Assembly (NCBI RefSeq): GCF_020171745.1
Contig: NZ_JAIVAH010000012.1
Coordinates: 186,001 to 250,000, forward strand
Direction of reading: 5' to 3'
Length of the DNA: 64,000 nt
Source of the DNA: Prescottella equi
GTDB lineage: Bacteria > Actinomycetota > Actinomycetes > Mycobacteriales > Mycobacteriaceae
Part shown: in pieces, positions 16,176 to 25,017 of the stretch
How positions within the stretch are numbered: position 1 is the stretch's first letter
Layout of the letters: each line of letters opens with the position of its first letter
Notes under the pieces: model-generated
What the model was told of the DNA's origin: nothing
The model's input: the letters and a program-made list of their open reading frames with translations, nothing else
Database searches by the model: none
Translations under genes and position numbers: made by a program

Positions 16176-17057
16176 ATGGCCATCCGCGAAACCGTCAGTG
16201 CCGACGGCACCACCATCGTCTATCGAACGTTCGGTAACTCGGAGGCCCGACCGCTCGTCCTGCTCCACGGGTGGGCCCAGTCGTCGCGCTGCTGGGGCGA
16301 CGACGTCCTCGGTGCGCTGTCGGAGCGGTACCGGGTGATCGCCGTCGACCTGCGCGGGCACGGCTACTCCGACGCCCCTGCCGCCGGCTACGACGACTCC
16401 GCGAACTGGGCCGCCGACGTCGACGCGGTGCTCTCGGCGGAGCGGATCACGTCGGGCGCGGCCCTGCTGGGCTGGTCGTACGGCGGGCTGGTGATCTGCG
16501 ACTACCTGGCCGCGCACGGGACGGGCGCCGTCGACGCGGTGGTCTTCGTCGGCGCGATCACGAGCATCGGACGCGGCGAGGCCGGCGGCGCGGTGGGATC
16601 GGCGATGAAGGCCGCGATCCCCGCCGCCATGGCCGAGGACCCCGACGTCGCGACCCGGGCACTGGGCAGCTTCGGGACCGCCCTGACCGGTCCGATCGGC
16701 GACGACGCCGGCAAGGGCGCATGGTCGCAGGCGCTGTTCGGGGCGAGCCTGTCCACGCCGCCGCGGGTGCGGTCGGCGCTGTTCCGGCGGGCCGCCGGCC
16801 ACGACGACCTGCTGCGCGCGCTCGACGTTCCGGCGCTGGTGCTGCACGGCACCACCGACGCCGTCGTCGACGTCTCCGCCGGTGAGCATGCCGCCGCGCT
16901 GATCCCGCACGCGACCGCGTCGTACTGGGAGGGCTGCGGGCACGGCCCGTTCGTCGAGGATCCGGAGCGGTTCGTCGGCGAGGTCGACGCGTTCCTGTCG
17001 GCCGCCGTCGAGGGTGTCCCGGTCGGCGAGAACACCGCGGCCGCAATTACCTCCTGA
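16176..17057 (+). CDS. Alpha/beta hydrolase (cytoplasmic)
   Basis: A 293-residue alpha/beta hydrolase without signal peptide: [12 protein letters not shown] (oxyanion region), [10 protein letters not shown] (nucleophile elbow with Ser), [10 protein letters not shown] (acid) and [14 protein letters not shown] (His). The pattern fits the epoxide hydrolase/haloperoxidase-like group; the substrate is unknown. TAGGGT (16164-16169) lies 6 nt before ATG 16176, indicating a leaderless start. It ends 25 bp before mshA. Confidence 0.87.
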   Translation: MAIRETVSADGTTIVYRTFGNSEARPLVLLHGWAQSSRCWGDDVLGALSERYRVIAVDLRGHGYSDAPAAGYDDSANWAADVDAVLSAERITSGAALLGWSYGGLVICDYLAAHGTGAVDAVVFVGAITSIGRGEAGGAVGSAMKAAIPAAMAEDPDVATRALGSFGTALTGPIGDDAGKGAWSQALFGASLSTPPRVRSALFRRAAGHDDLLRALDVPALVLHGTTDAVVDVSAGEHAAALIPHATASYWEGCGHGPFVEDPERFVGEVDAFLSAAVEGVPVGENTAAAITS

Positions 17058-17082
17058 CAGAGCGACAGGGCAGTATGGACGC

Positions 17083-18417
17083 GTGACACCCAAGCACAAT
17101 GCGACGCCGAGGCGGGTCGCGGTTCTGTCCGTACACACGTCGCCGCTGGCCCAGCCGGGAACCGGTGACGCGGGTGGAATGAACGTGTACGTGCTGCAGA
17201 CTGCGATCCAGCTTGCGCGCCGCGGTGTCGAGGTCGACATCTTCACCCGTGCGACGTCGTCGGCCGACCCGGTGGTGCAGGACGCCGCGCCGGGCGTGAG
17301 GGTCCGAAACGTCGCGGCCGGTCCGTACGAGGGTCTCGACAAGCACGAACTGCCGACGCAGCTGTGCGCGTTCGCGGCCGGCGTGCTGCGGGAGGAAGTC
17401 CGGCACGAGCCCGGCCACTACGACCTCGTGCACTCGCACTACTGGCTGTCCGGGCAGGTGGGCTGGCTGGCCCGTGACCGGTGGGGCGTGCCGCTGGTAC
17501 ACACCGCGCACACGTTGGCGGCCGTCAAGAACGCGGCGCTCGCAGAGGGTGACACGCCGGAGCCCGCGGCCCGGCAGATCGGCGAACAGCAGGTGGTCGC
17601 GGAGGCCGACCGGCTGACCGCCAACACCGTCGACGAGGCGGCGCAGCTCACCGCCACCTACGGGGCGTCCGCGGACAAGATCGACATCGTCGCGCCCGGC
17701 GCCGACCTGACGCGCTACCGGCCCGGTGACCGCCTCGCCGCCCGTGCGGCGCTCGGTCTCGATCCGTCCGAGACGGTCGTGACGTTCGTCGGCCGGATCC
17801 AGCCACTCAAGGCACCCGATGTCCTGCTGCGCGCCGCGGCCGAGGTGGCCGCCCGCCGCCCGGACCTGCCGCTGCGCGTGCTGGTGGTCGGCGGACCCTC
17901 CGGCACCGGGCTCGAGCGGCCGGATTCGCTGATCGAGTTGGCCGCCGCACTGGGTATCACCGCGCGCGTGACGTTCCTGCCGCCGCAGCCGCCCGACCAG
18001 CTTGCCGACGTCTACCGGGCATCGGATCTCGTTGCGGTGCCGAGCTATTCGGAGTCGTTCGGACTCGTCGCGATCGAGGCGCAGGCGTGCGGCACGCCGG
18101 TGATCGCGGCCGACGTCGGCGGGCTGGGCGTGGCCGTGCGGGACGGGCAGACCGGTCTGCTGGTCCAGGGGCACCGCATCGACGACTGGGCGGCGGCGCT
18201 CGAGTCTCTCGTGGCGGCGCCGGATCGCCTCGACGAACTGGCCGCGCGCGCGCCGCGGCACGCCGAGAACTTCTCGTGGGAGCACACGGCGGACGCGCTG
18301 CTGGCGAGCTACCGGGCCGCGACCGCGATGTATCACCGAGCCGACGGCGGGGAACTCTGGCAGCGTAGGTCGCGCGGGTTGTGGAAGTTGCGTCGGACGA
18401 GCGGAGTGCGGGCGTGA
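17083..18417 (+). CDS. mshA: D-inositol-3-phosphate N-acetylglucosaminyltransferase MshA
   Basis: GT-B family 4 glycosyltransferase that transfers GlcNAc from UDP-GlcNAc to inositol 3-phosphate, the first step of mycothiol synthesis. The 444-residue protein carries [12 protein letters not shown] near the N-terminus (acceptor side), [11 protein letters not shown] segments, and [14 protein letters not shown], the E-x7-E donor motif. GTG 17083 is chosen because CAGTAT lies 6 nt before it in the leaderless arrangement and because it matches the usual MshA N-terminus; the frame is open further upstream. The YbjN gene overlaps its stop. In M. tuberculosis the order is ROK-mshA-YbjN; here the ROK gene is distant. 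Confidence 0.95.
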   Translation: MTPKHNATPRRVAVLSVHTSPLAQPGTGDAGGMNVYVLQTAIQLARRGVEVDIFTRATSSADPVVQDAAPGVRVRNVAAGPYEGLDKHELPTQLCAFAAGVLREEVRHEPGHYDLVHSHYWLSGQVGWLARDRWGVPLVHTAHTLAAVKNAALAEGDTPEPAARQIGEQQVVAEADRLTANTVDEAAQLTATYGASADKIDIVAPGADLTRYRPGDRLAARAALGLDPSETVVTFVGRIQPLKAPDVLLRAAAEVAARRPDLPLRVLVVGGPSGTGLERPDSLIELAAALGITARVTFLPPQPPDQLADVYRASDLVAVPSYSESFGLVAIEAQACGTPVIAADVGGLGVAVRDGQTGLLVQGHRIDDWAAALESLVAAPDRLDELAARAPRHAENFSWEHTADALLASYRAATAMYHRADGGELWQRRSRGLWKLRRTSGVRA

Positions 18418-18968
18418 GCGAACAGGAACCGACGGCGGACGTCGTCATCGACGTCATCGACGCGGCGCTGAAGGAGCGCGAACTCGAGTTCAGCCGCCAG
18501 GGCGAGAACCAGTTCGTCGTGGAACTGCCCGGCGAGCACAAGCTCAAGACGACGACGCTGCTCACCGTCGGCAACCACGGCATCCGGGTCGAGGCGTTCG
18601 TGTGCCGCAAGCCCGACGAGAACTTCGAGGGCGTCTACAAGTACCTGTTGCGCCGTAACCGCAGGCTGTACGGGGCGTACTACACGATCGACAAGATCGG
18701 CGACATCTATCTGGTGGGCCGCATCTCCGCGCACGCGGTGACCGGGGCGGAACTGGATCGCGTGCTCGGCTCGATCCTCGAGGCGGCGGACGGCGACTTC
18801 AACACGCTGCTCGAACTGGGCTTCGCGTCGTCGATCAAGCGTGAGTGGGCCTGGCGGGTGTCGCGGGGCGAGTCGCTCGCGAACCTCGAGCCGTTCAAGC
18901 ATCTCGTCGAGGATGCGCAGGACGCGCCGAGCGGGGCCGGCTGGGGCCCCGATCCCCGGTCTCGGTAG
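18414..18968 (+). CDS. YbjN-domain protein
   Basis: A 184-residue protein with a central YbjN/type III secretion chaperone-like domain ([40 protein letters not shown]). GTG 18414 overlaps the mshA TGA as GTGA, indicating translational coupling; an in-frame GTG at 18381 lies inside mshA and has no ribosome site. It is the positional match of Rv0487. The molecular role of the family is unsettled; constant linkage to mshA suggests a connection with thiol metabolism or protein folding, which is inference. Confidence 0.88.
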   Translation: MSEQEPTADVVIDVIDAALKERELEFSRQGENQFVVELPGEHKLKTTTLLTVGNHGIRVEAFVCRKPDENFEGVYKYLLRRNRRLYGAYYTIDKIGDIYLVGRISAHAVTGAELDRVLGSILEAADGDFNTLLELGFASSIKREWAWRVSRGESLANLEPFKHLVEDAQDAPSGAGWGPDPRSR

Positions 18969-19020
18969 CGCTCCGCGGCTCGTCCCAGGGGCATCCGAGC
19001 CGTTATACGGCCGAGATTTC

Positions 19021-19034
19021 GTGACCCCGTTCAC
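19021..19034. promoter_or_regulatory. CRP-like site, imperfect (upstream of rpf gene)
   Basis: GTGACCCCGTTCAC fits GTGA-N6-TCAC, the core of the CRP/GlxR consensus TGTGA-N6-TCACA, missing only the outermost T and A. Its centre is 23 bp from the perfect site at 19043-19058, about two helical turns. Confidence 0.55.
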
Positions 19035-19042
19035 TCATTTCA

Positions 19043-19058
19043 TGTGACCTGAGTCACA
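19043..19058. promoter_or_regulatory. CRP-like site, perfect (upstream of rpf gene)
   Basis: TGTGACCTGAGTCACA matches TGTGA-N6-TCACA exactly. It lies about 340 bp before the Rpf-domain gene and after the YbjN stop, so it most likely serves the rpf promoter. In M. tuberculosis CRP (Rv3676) activates rpfA, which makes the same logic plausible here. Confidence 0.75.
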
Positions 19059-19193
19059 TAACGACTATGCAACGACGCCGGTGTCCCGGTGCGCTTCTTG
19101 ATGCCTGAGCTGCGACTTTTACCAGATCATGGCCTATTTCACGTACGGCCGTCTCACAAAATCGACCCGTGACCTATCCGTGATCGGCGCCTA

Positions 19194-19400
19194 CGGTTGT
19201 AACCAGCTCGAGACGAACGAACTCGAGAAGCAACAACCGCAAGAGAGCAAGACCCCGACCCGCCGCCGCCGGCTCTGCCCCGCGGGATCGGACAGAGCAA
19301 GACCTTCGAGGGGCAGAAGCGAGGCCCAACCCAGAGCCCGGATCGATGTCATTTCGTCCGCAGGCCGCCTCGCCCGCAATACGGAGAGGATCCACCCCCC
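19194..19400 (+). promoter_or_regulatory. Structured 5' leader of rpf gene
   Basis: The region between 18969 and 19400 has no gene. Its second half can fold strongly: CGGTTGT (19194-19200) pairs with ACAACCG (19233-19239) around two copies of CTCGAG (19207-19212, 19222-19227) that pair with each other, and TCTGCCCC (19274-19281) pairs with GGGGCAGA (19310-19317). AGAGCAAGACC occurs twice, or nearly so. I could not match this to a known riboswitch; the c-di-AMP (ydaO) core often found before rpf genes was not recognised. Confidence 0.5.
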
Positions 19401-19730
19401 ATGGCTAAGTTCAACATCAAGCGCACCATCGGTACCGTCGCCGCCACCACCGCCCTCGTCGCCGCCCCGTTCGCCCTGAGCGCCGGCACCGCCAACGCCG
19501 CCTCGGGCAACTGGGACGCCGTCGCGCAGTGCGAGAGCAGCGGCGACTGGGCCGCGAACACCGGCAACGGCTTCTATGGCGGCCTGCAGTTCACCGCAAG
19601 CACGTGGCAGTCCTTCGGTGGCTCGGGCATGGCCCACAACAACTCGCGCGAGGAGCAGATCCGCGTCGCCGAGAACGTGCTGGCCGGTCAGGGCCGCGGT
19701 GCATGGCCGGTGTGCGGTCAGTACCTCTGA
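19401..19730 (+). CDS. Secreted resuscitation-promoting-factor (Rpf) domain protein
   Basis: A 109-residue protein: signal peptide to about residue 33 ([10 protein letters not shown]) followed by one complete Rpf domain ([27 protein letters not shown], with the catalytic Glu in CESSGDW, and the two cysteines CES/PVCGQY that form the disulfide). Rpf domains are lysozyme/transglycosylase-like muralytic enzymes that stimulate outgrowth of dormant cells. It has no LysM or G5 domain, so it is a short, freely secreted type. GGAGAGGA precedes ATG 19401 at a somewhat long distance. CRP-like sites and a long folded leader suggest strong transcriptional and post-transcriptional control. Confidence 0.92.
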   Translation: MAKFNIKRTIGTVAATTALVAAPFALSAGTANAASGNWDAVAQCESSGDWAANTGNGFYGGLQFTASTWQSFGGSGMAHNNSREEQIRVAENVLAGQGRGAWPVCGQYL

Positions 19731-19781
19731 TCGATCACTGAGTTCGACAGCCGGGCTGGGCTGAGCCCCGTCGGACGAGCT

Positions 19782-19824
19782 GAAGGGTCCCTTCGCGCGC
19801 TACGAGCGCACGAAGGGACCCTTC
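19782..19824. terminator. Bidirectional terminator-like palindrome after rpf gene
   Basis: GAAGGGTCCCTTCG (19782-19795) and CGAAGGGACCCTTC (19811-19824) are perfect inverted repeats; the intervening CGCGCT/AGCGCA extends the stem with one mismatch to a 3-nt loop. Each arm is also self-palindromic. It separates the converging rpf and monooxygenase genes. Confidence 0.7.
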
Positions 19825-19884
19825 GGCCGTGTCGGGGGCGCGGACCTCGACCGCCCGTCATCGGACCTCGCCCCGCGCGGTGGG

Positions 19885-21492
19885 TCAGCTGCGGGGGAGC
19901 AACGTCCGGTCGAGGTGCCGGGTCAGATCGCCGAACGTCGGTGAATCGCCGCGGTACCCGAGACAGCCGTCCGGGCGAACCGCGACAGCCGCGGGCACGG
20001 CGCCGACGCCGTAGGCCTTCGCGAAGCGGGTCTCGGCGTCGTGCAGGACCGTGCCCGCTGCGGTCGCCGAGGCATCGGGCGTGATCACGTACGACCGCAC
20101 CAGCGGGCCGTACCTGTCGGTGACCGACCTGGCAGTCACGTGGTGGGAGTCGATGTCCGACGCACTCGGCGCCCACAACAGCAGGGTGTGACCGGGATGG
20201 CGGAGTAGGTCGTGCACGCGGACCGGGGCCGCGACGGTGTCCTGCCGTAGGCCCGACGCGTCCGGGGCGCGATCGCCGGGAGCCGGTTCGCCCGGCCCGC
20301 CGTCGACGAGCGGGCTGTCGCGATACCCGACCAGGAGTTGCGCCTCACGAAGCAGTATTCGCTGCGGATCCGTCGCGCCCGCACCGATTCCCGCGCGCGC
20401 ATGGCGCACCGTGCGGCCGACGACCTCCTCGCCGATCGGCCGTCGTTCGGCGTCGTAGCTGTCGAGCAGACCGTCGGCGGCGTGGCCCCGCACGGCCAGC
20501 GCGATCTTCCAGCCGAGGTTGTAGGCGTCCTGGATGCCGGTGTTCATCCCCTGCGCGCCGGTGGGCGGATGGATGTGGGCGGCGTCACCCGCGAGGAAGA
20601 CCCGGCCCGCCGAATAGCTGCCCGCGAGGCGGTGACTGATCCGGAACACCGACGACCACCGCAGGTTCCGAGCCCGCGTCGGCTCGGGGGAGAGCCGGTC
20701 GAGCACCGCCTGGATGTGATCGAGCGTGGGCCTGCGTCCGGCCTCGAAGCCGTGGGCCACCGCTCCGGAATCCTTCGGCGCGGTGGCGAGGTCGGGGGAG
20801 ACCAGCGACGAGATCCGGTAGCGCCCGGTGCCCGGCAGCGGGATGCACACCATGATGTCGGCGGTCTGCCCGTCCTGGGTGCGCATCGCTCGGACGCCGT
20901 AGCCTTCCGGCATCGACCAGTCCACCTCGACGTCGGCGAGCATGTACTCCTCGGGAAACGCATCGCCCTCGAAGGAGACGCCGAGCCCCTTCCGGACGGT
21001 GCTGTGCGCGCCGTCGCAGCCCACCAGATACTCGGCGGTGACGGTGAATTCGAGGTCGCCGTGGCGCAGCGTCGCCGTCACGCCGTCGGCAGCCTGCGTG
21101 AAGCCGGCCAGTTCGACGCCCCGGCGGATCGGGGTGCCCCGATCGGTCAGCGCCTCGGTCAGCACCCGCTCCGTCGCGTACTGAGGCATCGCGACGAAGC
21201 CGTACGGGACGTCGTCGGGCAGCGTGAGATCGAGCCTGGTCGAGAGTGCGCCGTCGACGTAGACGACCTGGCCGCGCATCGGGGTCGACGCGTCGAGCGC
21301 GGGGCGGAGCACTCCCATCGCGTCCCACACCTCGAGGGTTCGGGGCTGGATGCCGACGGCCTTCGCATACTGCGGAGGCTCGGTCAGACCGTCCACGATC
21401 GCGACGTCGATGCCGCGGCGGCGCAGTTCGAGGGCGGCCGTCAGACCCACCGGGCCCGCGCCCACCACCAGGACTTCCGTCTCGAAGCGCAT
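19885..21492 (-). CDS. FAD-dependent aromatic monooxygenase (PheA/TfdB type)
   Basis: A 535-residue group A flavoprotein hydroxylase. VVGAGPVGLTAALELRRRG binds the FAD ADP moiety, CDGAHSTVRKGLG is the DG motif, and GDAAHIHPPTGAQGMNTGIQDAYNLGWKI is the second FAD motif. The last 150 residues form the thioredoxin-like C-terminal domain seen in phenol and related hydroxylases. Such enzymes hydroxylate aromatic rings using NAD(P)H and O2; the substrate is unknown. ATG 21492 has GGAAAGG upstream. It is divergent from a small monooxygenase-like gene, which hints at a shared polyketide/aromatic pathway. No counterpart is expected at this point in the M. tuberculosis order. Confidence 0.9.
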   Translation of the reverse strand: MRFETEVLVVGAGPVGLTAALELRRRGIDVAIVDGLTEPPQYAKAVGIQPRTLEVWDAMGVLRPALDASTPMRGQVVYVDGALSTRLDLTLPDDVPYGFVAMPQYATERVLTEALTDRGTPIRRGVELAGFTQAADGVTATLRHGDLEFTVTAEYLVGCDGAHSTVRKGLGVSFEGDAFPEEYMLADVEVDWSMPEGYGVRAMRTQDGQTADIMVCIPLPGTGRYRISSLVSPDLATAPKDSGAVAHGFEAGRRPTLDHIQAVLDRLSPEPTRARNLRWSSVFRISHRLAGSYSAGRVFLAGDAAHIHPPTGAQGMNTGIQDAYNLGWKIALAVRGHAADGLLDSYDAERRPIGEEVVGRTVRHARAGIGAGATDPQRILLREAQLLVGYRDSPLVDGGPGEPAPGDRAPDASGLRQDTVAAPVRVHDLLRHPGHTLLLWAPSASDIDSHHVTARSVTDRYGPLVRSYVITPDASATAAGTVLHDAETRFAKAYGVGAVPAAVAVRPDGCLGYRGDSPTFGDLTRHLDRTLLPRS

Positions 21493-21635
21493 AGCGCCTT
21501 TCCCTTCCGTCGGGTCGGCATCATTGTGGGCTCCGTGGCGGCGAAGACGCGGCGGATTCGCGAGATCCCGGCACCTCCCGTTCCGCGGGAGGGGTCCTGC
21601 CGCCATTTGTGTTGCGCCTCTTACGGTGTGGCGAC

Positions 21636-21950
21636 ATGTTCGATCGGCGAGAGGACACATCCGACGTGCACACCGCATTCATCCGGGTCACGGTCCGGCC
21701 CGACCACGCAGACCGCGCGGCGCGAGCGATGCTCGACCTGGTGGAGCCGACGCTCGCCGAACCGGGCTGCCTGACCTACGAGTTCTATCGGGACCTCGAC
21801 GACCCGGCGCTGTTCCACTGTTTCGAGCACTGGGACAGCCGTCAGGCGCTCGACGATCACGGCACGACGGCGCACGTCCGGGCGTTCCTCGACGAGTTCG
21901 GGCCGGTGATCGAGAAGTGGGAGTCGCACCACACCGTCGGCCTGTCGTGA
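21636..21950 (+). CDS. Antibiotic-biosynthesis-monooxygenase (ABM) domain protein
   Basis: A 104-residue protein with a single dimeric ferredoxin-like ABM domain ([45 protein letters not shown]). Family members include quinone-forming monooxygenases and heme-degrading or stress proteins, so function is open. TACGGT (21622-21627) 8 nt before ATG 21636 suggests a leaderless start; GTG 21666 (giving MHTAFIRV) is the alternative and would match the domain boundary. It is divergent from the FAD monooxygenase and precedes gpmA by 67 bp. Confidence 0.8.
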   Translation: MFDRREDTSDVHTAFIRVTVRPDHADRAARAMLDLVEPTLAEPGCLTYEFYRDLDDPALFHCFEHWDSRQALDDHGTTAHVRAFLDEFGPVIEKWESHHTVGLS

Positions 21951-22017
21951 CGAAGCCGCGGGGTGCGCACCGACGGCTGTCGCAGACGCCGGAACGGGTC
22001 ATGCCAGGATTGGGGGC

Positions 22018-22764
22018 ATGAGTACCGGAACACTTGTGCTGCTCCGCCACGGCGAGAGCGAATGGAACGCGCTGAACCTCTTCACCGGCTGGGTGGACGT
22101 GCACCTCACCGACAAGGGCATGGCCGAGGGCAAGCGTGCCGGTGAACTGCTCGCCGAGCACAACCTGCTCCCGGATGTGCTCTACACGTCGCTGCTGCGT
22201 CGCGCGATCAGCACCGCGAACCTCGCGCTCGACGCGTGCGACCGCCACTGGATCCCCGTCGTGCGCGACTGGCGTCTCAACGAGCGCCACTACGGCGCAC
22301 TGCAGGGCAAGAACAAGGCCCAGACCAAGGCCGAGTTCGGCGAGGACCAGTTCATGCTGTGGCGTCGCAGCTACGACACCCCGCCGCCCGCCATCGAGGC
22401 CGGCAGCGAGTACAGCCAGGACCAGGACGCGCGCTACGCCGACCTGCCCGAGGTCCCGCTGACCGAGTGCCTGCTCGACGTCGTCAAGCGCCTCATCCCG
22501 TACTGGGACGAGACCATCGCCGCCGACCTCAAGGCGGGCAAGACCGTCCTGGTCACCGCGCACGGCAACTCGCTGCGCGCGCTGGTCAAGCACCTCGACG
22601 GCATCTCCGACGAGGACATCGCGGGCCTGAACATCCCGACCGGCATCCCGCTGCGCTACGACCTCGACGAGAACCTGAAGCCGCTCAACCCGGGTGGCAC
22701 CTACCTGGATCCGGCTGCCGCCGCGGCCGGCGCCGCCGCCGTCGCGAACCAGGGCGCCAAGTAG
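22018..22764 (+). CDS. gpmA: 2,3-bisphosphoglycerate-dependent phosphoglycerate mutase
   Basis: Glycolytic and gluconeogenic enzyme interconverting 3- and 2-phosphoglycerate through a phosphohistidine. The 248-residue protein has LRHGESEWN (phospho-acceptor His), [13 protein letters not shown] and [18 protein letters not shown], all family hallmarks, and the usual length. It is the match of Rv0489 (gpm1) and, as in mycobacteria, precedes senX3-regX3. CAGGAT 7 nt before ATG 22018 is a weak leaderless -10. Confidence 0.96.
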   Translation: MSTGTLVLLRHGESEWNALNLFTGWVDVHLTDKGMAEGKRAGELLAEHNLLPDVLYTSLLRRAISTANLALDACDRHWIPVVRDWRLNERHYGALQGKNKAQTKAEFGEDQFMLWRRSYDTPPPAIEAGSEYSQDQDARYADLPEVPLTECLLDVVKRLIPYWDETIAADLKAGKTVLVTAHGNSLRALVKHLDGISDEDIAGLNIPTGIPLRYDLDENLKPLNPGGTYLDPAAAAAGAAAVANQGAK

Positions 22765-22792
22765 CTTCCCCAGGTTCCGCGCCTGATCTCAG

Positions 22793-22861
22793 CCCCGCGT
22801 TTCGCGCACTTGTCGCGACAACGGCCCCTCCGGGCCCGCGTCAAGTGCGCGAAACGCGGGG
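22793..22861. terminator. Large perfect palindrome followed by T-run after gpmA
   Basis: CCCCGCGTTTCGCGCACTTG (22793-22812) is perfectly complementary to 22842-22861, a 20-bp stem with a 29-nt loop that has its own GGCCC/GGGCC pairing, and TTTT follows at 22862-22865. It could terminate gpmA transcription. A third copy of the arm core (AAGTGCGCGAAACGCG) is at 22884-22899, which is unusual for a simple terminator and suggests a dispersed palindromic repeat. Confidence 0.7.
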
Positions 22862-23017
22862 TTTTCTGCGTCCGGAGCGCGATAAGTGCGCGAAACGCGA
22901 GGGGGCCGGGAAACAAACGGTGAACAGGCGGAAAACGCCAGCTCTCGGGCCTGTGACGTGCGAGAAAACGGTCACACCCGCCTTCGTGCACCGTCCGTGC
23001 GAACGTACGATTCACGT

Positions 23018-24262
23018 GTGACTGTTGTTCAGGCCGTAATCTTGGCCGTCGCGACCGCAATCGTCGGTTGCATCGTCGGCGGGGTCGTCGTTCCCCGACT
23101 GAGCGCGCGTCACGCCGAGCGCCAGCAGGCCCAGGCGGGCCTGACCATGTCCCAGGTGCTCGACCTGATCGTCCTCACCTCGGAGAGCGGCATCGCCGTC
23201 GTCGACAAGTTCAACGACGTGGTGCTGGTCAATCCGCGGGCCGAGGAACTCGGGCTGGTCCGCAACCGGATGCTCGACGACCGTGCGTGGGTCGCCGCCA
23301 CCGACGTGCTCGCGACGGGGGAGCCGGTCGAGATCGACCTGACAGCGCGCACACCGCAGCGCGGCCGCGACAAGATCGCCGTGCGCGGCGTCGCGCGGCT
23401 GCTGAGCGAGGAGGACCGCCGCTTCGTCGTGGTGTTCGCCGACGACGACTCCGAGCAGGTTCGGATGGAGGCCACCCGCCGCGACTTCGTCGCGAACGTG
23501 AGTCACGAACTCAAGACCCCGGTCGGCGCGATGGGGCTGCTCGCGGAGGCGCTGCTCGAATCGGCCGACGACCCCGACTCGGTCCGCTACTTCGGTCAGC
23601 GGGTGCTGAGCGAGTCCGGCCGCCTGGGCAACATGGTCACCGAACTGATCGCGCTGTCGCGCCTGCAGGGGGCGGAGAAGCTGCCCGACCTCGAGGTGGT
23701 CGACGTCGACGACGTCATCGCCGAGGCGCTGCGCCGGTCCAGCGTGGCCGCCGAGGCCGCGGACATCACCGTCCACGCCGACGCCCCGAGCGGGCTCGAG
23801 GTGATGGGCGACCGCACGCTGCTCGTGACGGCCCTGTCGAACCTCGTCGAGAACGCCATCGCGTACTCCCCGAAGGGCACCCCGGTGTCGGTGAGCCGCA
23901 CCGTCCGCGGCGACGACGTCGCGATCGCCGTCACCGACCGCGGCATCGGTATCGCCAAGGAAGACCAGGAACGCGTCTTCGAGCGGTTCTTCCGCGTCGA
24001 CAAGGCCCGCTCCCGGGCGACCGGCGGCACCGGGCTGGGCCTGGCGATCGTCAAGCACGTCGCCGCCAACCACAACGGATCCATCGACCTGTGGAGCCGG
24101 CCCGGCACCGGGTCCACGTTCACACTGCGGATCCCCGCGCATTTCGAGACCGTTCCACCCGAGTCCGCCGCCGCGGCGGGCGAGAGCCGTGATTCCCCGA
24201 TGAACGACAAGAAGGCCGCGGCGCGAGGCGCCGCCGCCACGAGCCTGGAGGCCAACCGTTGA
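23018..24262 (+). CDS. senX3: Sensor histidine kinase SenX3
   Basis: Membrane sensor kinase that, with RegX3, controls the phosphate-starvation response. The 414-residue protein has one or two N-terminal membrane helices ([20 protein letters not shown]), a PAS domain (about 55-150), HisKA with the phospho-acceptor in [15 protein letters not shown], and HATPase motifs [17 protein letters not shown] and [18 protein letters not shown] (23006-23011) lies 6 nt before GTG 23018, so the mRNA is probably leaderless. Its stop overlaps the regX3 start. Confidence 0.96.
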   Translation: MTVVQAVILAVATAIVGCIVGGVVVPRLSARHAERQQAQAGLTMSQVLDLIVLTSESGIAVVDKFNDVVLVNPRAEELGLVRNRMLDDRAWVAATDVLATGEPVEIDLTARTPQRGRDKIAVRGVARLLSEEDRRFVVVFADDDSEQVRMEATRRDFVANVSHELKTPVGAMGLLAEALLESADDPDSVRYFGQRVLSESGRLGNMVTELIALSRLQGAEKLPDLEVVDVDDVIAEALRRSSVAAEAADITVHADAPSGLEVMGDRTLLVTALSNLVENAIAYSPKGTPVSVSRTVRGDDVAIAVTDRGIGIAKEDQERVFERFFRVDKARSRATGGTGLGLAIVKHVAANHNGSIDLWSRPGTGSTFTLRIPAHFETVPPESAAAAGESRDSPMNDKKAAARGAAATSLEANR

Positions 24263-24948
24263 CGAGTGTGCTGATCGTGGAGGACGAGGAATCGCTGGCC
24301 GATCCGCTGGCGTTCCTGCTCCGCAAGGAGGGCTTCGAGACGACCGTCGTGGGTGACGGTCCGTCCGCGCTGGCCGAGTTCGAGCGCTCCGGCGCCGACA
24401 TCGTCCTGCTCGACGTCATGCTGCCCGGCATGAGCGGAACCGACGTCTGCAAGCAGTTGCGCGCCAAGTCGTCGGTGCCGGTCATCATGGTCACCGCGCG
24501 CGACAGCGAGATCGACAAGGTGGTCGGCCTCGAACTCGGCGCCGACGACTACGTCACCAAGCCGTACTCGGCCCGGGAACTGATCGCCCGCATCCGGGCG
24601 GTGCTGCGCCGCGGCGTCGACAACGAGGCCGCCACCGACGTGGACGACGGCGTCCTCGCGGCCGGTCCGGTCCGGATGGACGTCGAGCGCCACCTGGTGC
24701 ACGTGAACGGCGACCCGGTCACGTTGCCGCTCAAGGAGTTCGACCTGCTCGAGTACCTGCTGCGCAACTCCGGCCGGGTGCTCACCCGCGGCCAGTTGAT
24801 CGACCGGGTGTGGGGCGCCGACTACGTGGGCGACACCAAGACGCTCGACGTCCACGTCAAGCGGTTGCGCGCCAAGATCGAGGGCGATCCCGGCAAGCCG
24901 AAGCACCTGGTGACGGTTCGCGGCCTCGGGTACAAGCTCGAGGAGTGA
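24259..24948 (+). CDS. regX3: Response regulator RegX3 (OmpR/PhoB type)
   Basis: A 229-residue response regulator: receiver domain with IVEDEE acidic pocket, LLDVMLPG phospho-acceptor Asp and [13 protein letters not shown], then a winged-helix OmpR-type domain ([38 protein letters not shown]). It is phosphorylated by SenX3 and activates phosphate-uptake genes in relatives. The start is TTG 24259, overlapping the senX3 TGA as TTGA, with GGAGG 8 nt upstream. Confidence 0.96.
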   Translation: MTSVLIVEDEESLADPLAFLLRKEGFETTVVGDGPSALAEFERSGADIVLLDVMLPGMSGTDVCKQLRAKSSVPVIMVTARDSEIDKVVGLELGADDYVTKPYSARELIARIRAVLRRGVDNEAATDVDDGVLAAGPVRMDVERHLVHVNGDPVTLPLKEFDLLEYLLRNSGRVLTRGQLIDRVWGADYVGDTKTLDVHVKRLRAKIEGDPGKPKHLVTVRGLGYKLEE

Positions 24949-24954
24949 GTCCTC

Positions 24955-25011
24955 TGTGGCCGGATGTCACACACGTTCGGTTGGACTGAACGCGTGTGAC
25001 ATTCGGCCACA
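24955..25011. repeat. Imperfect 24-bp inverted repeat between regX3 and converging gene
   Basis: 24955-24978 (begins TGTGGCCGGATGTCACACAC) pairs with 24988-25011 over 22 of 24 positions plus one G-T wobble, with a 9-nt loop. It sits only 6 bp after the regX3 stop and 6 bp before the converging gene's stop, so it could act as a bidirectional terminator. Confidence 0.7.
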
Positions 25012-25017
25012 AGGGTG

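Noticed and set aside
18969..19400. c-di-AMP (ydaO) riboswitch before rpf
   Set aside because: Expected from other actinobacteria, but I could not find its conserved core; reported only as a structured leader.
24965..25000. TGTCACAC/GTGTGACA as a CRP operator
   Set aside because: The spacing is wrong (the halves are the two arms of a long palindrome between converging genes), so a terminator-like role fits better.
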